A program made the translations under genes and the position numbers. DNA of 64,000 bases from Opitutales bacterium (GTDB lineage: Bacteria > Verrucomicrobiota > Verrucomicrobiia > Opitutales > Seribacteraceae), in the NCBI GenBank assembly GCA_028045305.1, contig JAOFTV010000003.1:114370-178369 (forward strand). Reading direction: 5' to 3'. Positions 35,329-46,500 of this stretch are shown one piece after another. How positions within the stretch are numbered: position 1 is the first letter of the stretch; each line of letters opens with the position of its first letter. The notes below the pieces were generated by a model, which saw nothing but the letters and a program-made list of their open reading frames with translations, was not told the origin of the DNA and did no database searches.

Positions 35329-36441
35329 CTATTTATTCAATACACATTCAAAATCTTGTAGAAACTGGTAGGCAACTTTATCGACCGTGTAGTCCTCTGC
35401 AGTTTTAATTGCATTTTGTGATAAATTAGTAATTTTATCACCAGTAAGAAGTAACTTCAGGCATTTCTGAAGTTCATGATTGGAAGAATGAACGCCAGAT
35501 TCCATGGATATTCCATTTTTTCCAGATTTTATAAAATCTAAAAAACATGCCAAAGAGGATACTATTGGGACACACCCATGACTCATTGCCTCTAACACTG
35601 CTAGGCCAAAGGTTTCTCCCCTTACTGCCTCTGAAGGATAAGCAAATACTTGAGACTGTTTATATTGTTCGCTTAACAAATTCTGGTCAAATATAGGCTC
35701 TAAAATTTCGACAGATTTTCCACATATTTGCTTAACTTGTTTTATAAAGGAAGGTCCACCCCCGCCCTGCTCTTTCTTCCATGGACCAATAAGCCTCAAA
35801 TTCCATTCATTTTGCAAAAAGTCGGGTAAACTTTTCCAGGCCTTAACTAAATTTAATACTCCTTTTTCTGGATGTATACGACCAACATAAAGCACTCTTT
35901 TCGGTCTCTGCATTACTGCAGGTATAACGGGCATGGAAAAAGGCAGGGGGTATGGAAGGGTGCATACTCGATTCAAACCATCATCCAGCTCAATCGCCGC
36001 AGCCTCTGCGATAGATCGACTGGGAACTTGAAAGCGGGCTGCTTTGCCATAGAGGCACAATTGTCCTTTTGGGTAGCGTCCCACGTGAACATAAATTTTC
36101 CCAAACTTTTCCCTATTAAAAATTAAAGGTGCCCAAAAGGCATGGGTAACCAAGATATCCGCTTTCGGTAAAATTTTTTGGGCTCTTAAAACATAAGCAA
36201 ATTCTCGAAGCTTTAAAAGTAATGGGTTAGTGGTCGCCTCTGAACCTTTTATTCGAAAATGGTGTACCCCATTAATTATTTCTTGTTTGGGTAAATCATC
36301 GCATAAACGAGAAACATGAGAGACATGATGGCCGGCTTGAACAAAAGCCTCTGCTAATGCTTGCCAGCTCTTTTCAATCGCCCCACCACGCTTGGGAGGA
36401 ACTGGTAGAAAAGCACCCTGTAAGATAGAGATGTTCATCAT
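35329..36441 (-). CDS. glycosyltransferase, GT4-like
   Basis: 370 residues. GT-B fold: N-terminal NISILQGAFLPVPPKRGGAIEK, the linker and donor-side motif RVLYVGRIHPEKGVLNLVKAW, and the E-x7-E motif GETFGLAVLEAMSHG. Predicted to transfer a nucleotide-activated sugar to a glycan or lipid acceptor. It follows another GT4-like gene by 33 bases and lies at the end of the operon of secretin and giant exported proteins, so it may help decorate those proteins or a surface polysaccharide. M1 or M2 (ATG ATG) can be the start. Confidence 0.88.
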   Translation of the reverse strand: MMNISILQGAFLPVPPKRGGAIEKSWQALAEAFVQAGHHVSHVSRLCDDLPKQEIINGVHHFRIKGSEATTNPLLLKLREFAYVLRAQKILPKADILVTHAFWAPLIFNREKFGKIYVHVGRYPKGQLCLYGKAARFQVPSRSIAEAAAIELDDGLNRVCTLPYPLPFSMPVIPAVMQRPKRVLYVGRIHPEKGVLNLVKAWKSLPDFLQNEWNLRLIGPWKKEQGGGGPSFIKQVKQICGKSVEILEPIFDQNLLSEQYKQSQVFAYPSEAVRGETFGLAVLEAMSHGCVPIVSSLACFLDFIKSGKNGISMESGVHSSNHELQKCLKLLLTGDKITNLSQNAIKTAEDYTVDKVAYQFLQDFECVLNK

Positions 36442-36474
36442 CTTGCCCTCGTTAAAATATTAACTCTCAGAAGA

Positions 36475-37509
36475 TCACGGCACTTTTAATGATGCACCTT
36501 GAACCACATCAATTAATCGGCTTGCTGCATTTTTCACATGTAAATGATCCCGAAAGCATCTCAAGGCAGACTTTTCTGTTCCCTGAATCCTGCCCTCATC
36601 CCAGGCGTTTAACATTTTTGAAATGCCTTCCGCATTATCCTCAGCAACCATTCCGGCACATGTACTTTCGATCTCCCTCCAAAGATTTACCTTATTTGTT
36701 AACAGAACTGGCTTTCCAACCGAGCATGCTTCGGCCACGACCATTCCATAATTTTCTTGGTGGGAAGGAAGAATCAAAGCATCTGCCAAGCGAAGTGCAG
36801 TCCACTTATCTTTGCCATCCAGCATACCCGTCCAACAGATATTGGAACAGCCGTATGATAAATTTTTAAGTTTTTCTATAAACGGAGAGCTTGGTGAAAG
36901 TGGTCCACCAAGAACCAAAGTAATATCTTTTTTATTTTTTTGTTTTTTGTTCCATTCCTGAATTAATAAATCAACTCCTTTTTTAGGGTGAAACCTGCCC
37001 AAATAAAGAAGCATTCTTTTACCTTTCAAAATAGGATATTTAGCCAAGAAATCCTCTTTTTGTTTTGAGCAAGCTGGCGGTGGTTCACTTACCCCAATAC
37101 CAGTAACAACTTCATTTGCCTGATAAGGAAAAAAGGTTTTACGGGCTAGTACTCTCTCCTCCTCTGTGGTAAAGCAAACTGCTTGGGCATACTTTAATAT
37201 CTCTCTCTGTTTCCACCACCAATACATTTGTTTTTTGATATGTTTAAATGGATAAGTCTTCTTGAACCAGGGATCTAACATGCCGTGAGGAAAAACTAGA
37301 TATGGAGCCTTTGAGTTTTTAAATCTTTTGAGTGCTACTTCTCCTGGCCATTGCCAAAGCCCATGAGCAAGAATTAGAGTTTTTTTACAACCACTTATAT
37401 TTCTTGCTTTATCTACACAATCGACAATTTCAGAATTCTGATGAGATCTTAACAGTTCATCGTGTAAGCATTGAACACTGGAAGCAACGCCTCCAAGTGC
37501 GGGATTCAT
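36475..37509 (-). CDS. glycosyltransferase, GT4-like
   Basis: 344 residues from the ATG at 37509; probably truncated at the N-terminus by this choice. Donor-binding RMLLYLGRFHPKKGVDLLI and the E-x7-E motif HQENYGMVVAEACSVG are clear. GT4 proteins normally begin with a beta strand followed by NPxxGG; here MNPALGG is at the very start, and the same frame upstream reads KHFVHEMNPALGG after a CTG at 37528-37530, which would restore that strand. The real start may therefore be the CTG. The frame upstream runs back directly to the stop of the giant protein gene (37552), 43 bases away, so it is the next gene of that operon. Confidence 0.85.
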   Translation of the reverse strand: MNPALGGVASSVQCLHDELLRSHQNSEIVDCVDKARNISGCKKTLILAHGLWQWPGEVALKRFKNSKAPYLVFPHGMLDPWFKKTYPFKHIKKQMYWWWKQREILKYAQAVCFTTEEERVLARKTFFPYQANEVVTGIGVSEPPPACSKQKEDFLAKYPILKGKRMLLYLGRFHPKKGVDLLIQEWNKKQKNKKDITLVLGGPLSPSSPFIEKLKNLSYGCSNICWTGMLDGKDKWTALRLADALILPSHQENYGMVVAEACSVGKPVLLTNKVNLWREIESTCAGMVAEDNAEGISKMLNAWDEGRIQGTEKSALRCFRDHLHVKNAASRLIDVVQGASLKVP

Positions 37510-37551
37510 TTCATGAACAAAATGCTTCAGAACAGGAAAACAAACTGAAAT

Positions 37552-40500
37552 TTACAACTTCGCCCAGCTTCCATACTTGTAGGAATAGTAATAAACTCCG
37601 AAATATGTCTTAGATCGATTATTCGACTCTTGAGGACCATCTGTATCAAAATAAATCCAGTTGTTTTGAGTTGCACTAAAAACATGAGGATAACCTGCTA
37701 CAGAAAACCACATCCATCCCAGTTTTTCACTGAAGCCCCAAAAGTTCCTCTGTGAAGTTCCTGAAATGTATAACCAACCAAGTTTTGAATGATAAACCCA
37801 TGGGAAATAAACATCATACAATGAGCCAAACCAATCCTCTTTTTTCCAGCCTGGTGCCCCTTCAATATTGGGAGACTGATTCCAAATTTTATTGAATTTT
37901 GATGTATACCTAAAATTTAGAAGTAGCTCATCGACTTGTTCTTCAAAAGGCATATCAAAGAAATTCGCTTTACCAGTTATATCCGTCAATTGGGCCGAGT
38001 TAGAACTAAAGCCAGTTGGTAAATTATCTTTGTACAAAAGATAAGCATATGCATATGAGGCATACTTGGTCTTGCGAATTGGTTTGGTTCCATAGATGTA
38101 CGGATCTTTTCCTAGATAAAGTCTTTCAAGGGCTAAATTATAAATTAACTCAACTGCCAACTCACCATTTGAATAATTTCCTGCATCCATTCTTCCTGGT
38201 GCAGCTATGCCATCTGTTCCCCTGCCGGTATTTTCCCAATAGCCAGGATTAATTTTTAACCAATGATTCAGTAACCTTATCGCTCCTTGATAATTTTGCT
38301 GATAAGAAGAACTGCCATATTTATTAATCAAACATTGTTCAACGAATTTTTCTCGATTTAAACGAAAGTTTTCAAAAAGTCTATTTGAATAAGAACCCAC
38401 TAAATGAGGCACTTCAGGAAACTTTTTAAAATATTTATTACCACTTAACAAGTTATCTGCATAACTTTTGATCCATTGCCTGTCTCCAGAATTCAAGTTC
38501 TGAGTAAATTCAAGCATCTCAGAAGAAAACTCAGAATATGTTTCATGAAAAGACCCTAGGGAAACATGGTGGGTAGCAACTATATCTATAGCATTAGAAA
38601 CTGATGGTCGATGCATGAGACTAGCCGCCCAAGTTGAAGTGTCTTTCGCTTGAAAAAATTCATTTAATTCCTCGATTCCGGCATTTTCTCCTGTCAACGA
38701 AAGGAAAATTTGGGCCGGAGATTGACTAAGATTACTGGTGTAGGTTTTATCAAATTCGATTTCCAGCCCCTCGGAAGAGGAATTATATAATGCAGGTATT
38801 GCTGCGATTGAACCTTCTAATCTACCGATTGCGGTAATTTTTTTCACTCCATCGTAATTTTCAAGATCCAAAGGAAATATGATCGTGTAAATAACTTCAC
38901 TGATTCTTGAGTTAGTACTAACTTCAGATCGGTTCAATGGATAGTTTAGTTGTGCACCATCAATATAAAAATCGACTCCTTCAACTCTTCTTAGTAATTC
39001 ATCATCACCCGTAAAAGAGGCACTCACAGAAATTTCCATACCTGGAACATATCCTTCTGTAATCATGTATGGGACAGGTGCATGCATGCTAAGTATTGGT
39101 AAGGGCTCTGGTTCCGTTAGATTACCCTCTAAAAATAATGTGACTTTCTCAGTATTTACACCATTTTTCTTTATACGGGTTGCTAATGCATCCATTCTCC
39201 AAGAATTTGATCTTATATTTAAAACAGTGCTAAATGAAAATGGTGGTGAGTTATCTAATAAACCCACAGGTTTTCCGTTTAAATAAAATTGAACGCTTTC
39301 AATTTTATTATCAAATGAATATCCATTTGTATCATCATAAAATTTTGCACTTGCAACAATGGTGGAACCCCTAGGGGCCGGTTGATCTAGATACGCTTCC
39401 GGAAAGATCGTTAATTCCCCAGTAAAGTCTGCCGGATAAAGATCGGCATCCGAGTGTTTACCAACGAATACTAAGACATGATTTGACATGGATTTTGTTG
39501 ACCTGGAAAAAGCATCTGTAGTCTCCGCATGAATAACAAAACTACCCCCAACTTTAGGTGTCCAGGAGTACTCATATGATTTACCAAAACTCCATGCTAG
39601 AGGAATCGTTTCTAGTTCTACTGATCCAAAACTTGGTACTATATTTATCTCGGCACTTGAAATTGCTAAATTATCTTCTGGATTTTCAAATTTGAAGCGA
39701 TCGAACCTAAGATAGACTGTTTGAAACAAAGAATCATGCTCTCCCTGCTCGGAAAAAGGAAATAAGTTTTCCTGCATAAAAGAAACTGCTAAGTTTGTAC
39801 CATTAAATATATTTCCGTTGGTGATTTCATCTTGAACTAAGTTTCGGAAATTCCTCGCAAGTTCTTCTCCAATATTTGTGACCCCTGACTTCAGGACAAC
39901 CCCATCATTATCATAAATTCTAACCGAATTATCCAATTGTTTAGCTAATGTATATTCCCGTTCATAAATGCTAATGGTAACATCTTCATCAATCGGATTT
40001 AAAAAATGAATCATAGCATTTCCTCCGTTGGTGTAATACTGGAGAAGTAAATTTTGGGATTGTCCGTCGGAGTCACCAACATCTGCATTAAAAACAATTT
40101 CTTCTTTTGGTTTCCAAACTGAACCGGTCGTAGGAGATAAGATTTCTGCAGTCGGTTGAAAGTTTGCCCCATATCCAGAAACCGCATTTATCTGAATTAG
40201 AGGAGTTGCCATACGGTTGCCAACTGTATTAATCAATTCATAGTTAATCCCTCCAACAGGTTCCCCCTGCAGAATCTTTTCGACACTTGGGACATGAAAG
40301 ATAAATTTTTCCAAGGTTCCCGTTCTTACTTTTACGCCAGATAAATCTGTCGCAACAGTTGTTATAACAGAAGAGCGAGTGGATTGAGGAGTCCATGAAC
40401 CAGTAAAGAAGAGTAAATCACCAACAACAAATACTGGTTCGAATTGAATATCTTCCACAATGCCATCGACGATAAATTCTACCTTTTCAATACGGCGCTC

Positions 40501-43500
40501 CCTTTGGCGTACCTGAACAGTTATAGAAATTGGGGAGCCTACCGCAAAAGAGTCTCCATCAACTAAGGGCGAAATCAAACTTATCTCCGGAGGTGCTTGA
40601 CGGGTTGAAACAATTTCAATCGGGACAGGTTCTGATCTTTCAAAGTTTCCTTCATCATCAATAGCACCCGATGTGAACATATACTTTCCAGAATTAAGGT
40701 TCAAACTATTTAACTCTATTTTAAACTTGTTAGAATTTCCAACGCGCTGGGCATCACTAATCCGACTATGATTTGCGAACAAAGATACCTGCTCAAGAGT
40801 GCCATCTTCATCTGCAGCATCGATGAAGATAGGAAAGTTACTACTTGCTCCAATACTTTCAAAGTTTTGCCGGCCATCACTTTGTACGGTAGCATTGGGA
40901 GAAAGTATTGGATATGAAAGCTCAACTGCAGGCCTTAACCCTTGATTGGATTCTACTTTAAAAGATTTCTTTTGACTGACCCTGATGTTGTTAAATGTAT
41001 CTTTAGTTAGAATATGCAAATCATATTCTCCTGGATAAAAACTGTACGAGGTGGCGTAAGGAGGAAACCTAAAGGTATCTTCTTCATTGGAATTTCCGTC
41101 TTCATTTATATCCAAAATTCTACCGTTCGAGAGAATGGTGACTTCGACAATATCTTCGGATCCACTGTAAATAGCTTCAATTGGAATTTCTGTAATGTCA
41201 TGGCCACCTTCTAGTATAACCTCCGTTGCCGCAGGGGGTTCCATCATATTTGTAGAGTATGTGCTTGTACCATTTTCATCATAACTCGACACAAAAGTGT
41301 AGTAAAAATCGTCAGGAAAACCATCTGAATATCCAGTGCCTCGAGAGTCTTCATTCAAAGGTGAGATTGATGTAACCTGGCCAAAATTAGAGGAAAAAGT
41401 ATCAAAATCGACCGTTGCAATGAAGTTTGCATTACTTCCAGCACCGAGAAATTTCACTTGTGGGGAAGAGCGATATCCTTTTCCAGGATCAATGATGTCG
41501 ATACTGATGATTGCCCCAATTAAATTGAGCGTGTTACTACTTACATCATAACTTTTTGCAGTTCTAGCAACCTTGGCTTTGGCTTGGCGTGTCTCGCGAT
41601 CTGTCGTTCGAATAACTCCGTTAGATGCTGTTGTATCTGGAATGAATAAATCGAATGTCCCAAATTCAACAGGAGAGGTTACATTTCCGGTAGCAACAAT
41701 AACAGTAACTGGATTACTCACTGTTTTAAGGCCGCTATTGTCTTCAACCAGTGCCGCAAATGAATGACTTCCGGGTGAAAGGGTTTGGTTTTCATCTTGA
41801 GGCCAGCGTAAGCTATAATGACCTTCTGAAGTTGTACCAGAAAAATTTATTTCACTGTTATGAATTTCTTTTCCATTTAGGAGGAATCTCACATTATCAA
41901 TAACTCCGTCAGAATCACTAAATTTTGCGGTTAATATAATATTCGACTTCTGTGTAATCGTGAAGCCAGAGGTTGGAAATGTCATGGAAACCTCAGGTGA
42001 CTGAGTATTGGGATCTCTTTTCTCCACAAATATCTGGTACCCTGATGTGTTCACCAATGTTCCGTTTGACTCAAGTGTACTATCTGGTGAAATCGTTGCA
42101 TTAACCTCTTCAAAGCTTTTAATTGGAAAAGATTGTCCATTTTGATCTAAAGCATCAAACGATATAAAATGACTACCAGGTGTCATATTATTCCATGAAA
42201 AGAAGAATCTGTCTGATGAATCTTCAGTTACATTCTGTTCCGAAACAATTTCTCCATTCACTTTCATTTGCAATGTAGCAACTACGCTCAATCGGTCGAT
42301 CAAGTCGATCGCACCAATATAACCGCTTGATAAGCCCTCGTAATAAGTGAGGCTTAAATTGTCATCCATATCAGAAGGATAAACCAATTTAATGTATAGG
42401 TTTTCCGAATCCATAGAAGATGGCGGTAAAATATTAAGAATTTTACTCTTTCTTGAGGAAATATTAGTTAGGGTTGGAGAAAAGGTTCCAGCTTGGTTGC
42501 CTACTTTATCCCGCGCAATTCCGTCAATGTAATGTTTGCCTTGAGCAAAATTGTATTGAGTCATATCAACTGCTTTAAAGAACCTCGATCCATTGGACTC
42601 AGCCTTCACGCCACCAACAGAAACCCCATCTATGAAATACTCTACTTCTGCTACGCCAAACTGGGAACTAGCCTCTGCAAAAAGAAGTAATGTTCCATCA
42701 CCTTCCACGGACATCTCATCCGAACCGAGTAATTTCATAGAAATTCCACTACCAAAGAAATCATTAACTGAAATTGTCGAGACCGGCGTTGAAGCAATAT
42801 TACCAAAATTATCCAAAGCCAGTGCGTTGATGGAATAATCCTTAGCAACTGTGGGCGCCCAAAGAAAAGAATAGGGGGCATTGTACTTTGTTTCTACTTT
42901 CTCGCCGTCAACAATTAGAGAAACTTCAGAAATACGCTCATTAGTCTGGTTAACATCCAATTCAAAAAGTATGGAAGATTGAGTGAACCCACCACGGAGT
43001 TCCGCCTTTGTTGTTTCTGCTCTTCCATCTATGACGGGATCTACCCAACCTATTTCTTTTATTTGTAGGGAAGATGAGGCATCCATTCCCTCTTCTAGTG
43101 GCCATCTTCTGTTGTCTCTTATCGGACTCCCTGATGGTTGCAGTATTAAGCGGGGTGCAATTACATAACCACTACCGTTCATGTAAGACCCATCAACATT
43201 TTTCCTGATTGCAACAGTTCTAGAAACAGTGGTTGCATTGGGGTCATCAATTGTAGCAACGCTTATAGAAACACGAGCCTCCTCACCTTCATTGACCGAA
43301 TTAATGATCGGGACTATTAAAAATTTGGTAGTGTTCGAATCATACCCCTGACCTCCATTAATCACATTGAAGTCAATAATTTTGCCAAAGTCTAGCGAGC
43401 TTACATTATAATCAATTACAGGCTCAATGTGTGCACCTGTTCCGTTTCCATCATCTAAAACATCGACCCTAGCAGAGTATATTCTATTACCAATCGCTTG

Positions 43501-46500
43501 GTTGGGACTAAGATTTACATCCAATATTTTTCCCGTGTTTGAATCTAGTGACAAGGTTAAATTAATCCCATTAGAATTAGTCCCGTGAGTTAAGGGACCA
43601 CCATCTACTCTTGAATTAAAGTTTATGTATGGTGCTGTTGTCCCTTTAGTGTATGAAATGCTGTGGATAGCTGAGCCCACACGGTTTCCACTACTATCTT
43701 CAGCGACCGAGAAAATGGAAAGAAGACCTGTCTCGGAGGTCAAATTCAAGTCATTCATGTCAAGCAAAGCGGAAAAGGTTTGCTCGTCCTTAAATTGCTG
43801 AGGGTTTCTAGGCACAGTTGCGAAAACTTCTCCGTCTGCGAAAAACTTTATGTTATCTATCGATCCATCTGGATCCTGTGCACTTACGCTAAGTGGTAAA
43901 ATAGATGTAGAAGTGACCGCATCCACCATTTCCTCCTCACCATCATTAATACTGTAAACTGGTGGTTTCATGTCGATAGTTGAGGGCAGTGATCCCTCAA
44001 ATCCAGTAACCGTAAATCTTACAAGCGGGCTCGTTGCAATAATCTCATCATCCGCATTTCCGGGAATTCCATCTTCATCATAAACCGCGACCAAGTATAG
44101 GGATTGTTCACCCTCTTGAACTGCTGGATAACTTCCGGTGTATCGGTTAGAGCGGAAATTATTTCCGTTTCCTCCACCAAATTCACTAAGACTGCCAACC
44201 CTATTCTGCTGTATGACAACCTCTACTCGGCTGACTAGGCCTTCATAATCAAGTTGGGCAACTATCGGTATAAGGCTGTCAGGTGCAAATTGGTTTGCTG
44301 AATCATTTTTTGGGTACAACAGCTGAAGTGTTGCATCGACTTCCATGATTTCATTACTTTTAAGATCGCGGAGATATAGATCACGGGAAGGGTTAAGATC
44401 GCTAGGAAGTTGATTGCTGCCAAAAAATGCGAGTCCTTCTTTTCCCGAAGAATCAGAAGTGAAATAAACAAACCTTCCATTACCACTTATCGAGGGAAAT
44501 CGGTTACTGGGCAGACTGGGAATGCTTTGAGTTTCGTCAGTCAAATATTTTACTGGTGTACCAAAGGTACTTATACTTACTCGCTCTAAATTAGTAATTT
44601 CTGAATTTACTGAAGTTGTGTCTAAGGTGAAGAGATAAATATCATCAGACTCATGATCTGGCTCTAACAGCAGTGACATTCTTCCCATATTTTCATTTAT
44701 TGCAAAATTTGGATTCGTTACTGTTTCCGAAAAACCAAATATCGAGGGGGTTTGGTTTATTACTGGAATAGCTTTGGTGTAACCATCTCCTTTTATGAGC
44801 ATATTTGATATAGGATACACATTTACTGCAGTTACATTGTCAGTTGAAACAACACCGGAAAGTCCGGAAAAGTTAAAAGAATTTCCACCACTTACAGCAG
44901 AATACAGAGCACCGCTGCTTAGCACAGCACTTCGATTGTTTTCGTTAACATTGCTTAAGGTATTCTCCAGCAAGTAATTTGGACCAAACTCCCTTTTAAG
45001 AATATGAATTATTTGATCTCGAACATCGGGTGCAGTATTATTAGCATCTATATTTATTGATGTCGTAGAGGTGGGGTTTGATGTAGATGCCCTGTAAAAT
45101 TGGAGCGTAATTGGGTCTAAGTTGTTTGTACGGTCACTAAATTTCAAGGTGGTATTTTCCAGGGCAATTGGATCAAAATTAATATCTACAAGATACTGTT
45201 GCTCCAGGTAAACGCTTCCAGATGTCGTATGATTTCCGTCCAATATTGTATGGACCAATGATGGATTAACTCTCCCATCAGGAAATCCGTCGCCATTCAA
45301 GTCTGCACCATCTCCCTCAAACTGGAAAAGTTCACCAAAAGTAGAACCATCCGAATCTGCCAACTTGAAGCCAAATCCATGGTCTGACATCTCGATTTTA
45401 TGAATTCTTCCGCCCCCACTTCGGTCTGCACCTGATCCAATTGTTGGAACAAACCTTATTTTTCCAGCACTAAAGCCGCTACCACCGTTGGGGTTTTGTA
45501 CGCTCACAGAAGTGGTTTCTAGATTATAGTCAATACCAGGATCAATCATGTTGATCGATATGATTCTGCCAAAACTATCCACTTCATAATGAGCAATCGC
45601 TCCTGAACCCAGTCCACTGGTATCTTCCACCTTCAAAACTCCAGCAGAATAACCGTACCCAGTATTTTCAATTTCAATTTCCCCAATTCCTCCAACAAGC
45701 AAGGCACGGGCCTTGGGTAACTCGTGCGGTGAATTATAAAATATCTTACCATCATCTCTTTCAATTTGATTGGACAGAAGATTTGAAGATTTGGTAGAAA
45801 ATACAATGGAAGTTCCATCCCAATTAATACTTGGACTTAGGCTGGCAAAATTCCCGCCAGAACCATTTTGATCAAGTGAATTGTTTGACACTTTACGGAA
45901 TTCACTGACTCGCCGAACTGCTTTCGGGTCGGATAGAAAATAGTCACCCAGAGAGACTCTATAAATATCCGAGCCTTGGTTTGTTAAATTGGCATTAATA
46001 GTCGCAGATAATAATGGTTCTGGAAAGTTTGGATCTGGAATAATTGAAACAACCGGGTTAACATATCCTTCACCTGCATCAACAATTACAATTCCGTCAG
46101 GAGCAATTTCACCAAGCGGGTTTATTGCCCCTTCGCGAAATACAAGGATTGCCCCTGTTCCGGGGGCAGCATTTGAATTTAGAGCAGCGTCAATTATCTC
46201 TATTTTTGGCGAGCCAAAATAACCCACCCCAGGCTCAACCACCTCTACATTTGAAATGCCAGTTCCAGTAACAAGATTGGGGGCGTTTGACTCAAATACG
46301 ACAACCTCACCATTTCCTGAAATCTTTGCATTTTTAGAGTGACCGGGGTCCAGCGAATTGGGAAGACTTAAAGTTTGTAAACCCGCATAGTTGAGGCTTA
46401 GTAGATAGGTGGTTACATTAACATCTGAAACACCTATTTTTAAAGAACTAGTATTTTCCACGAGCGCTCCCGGGTGCGAAACTGAAGTGCCATTTATATC

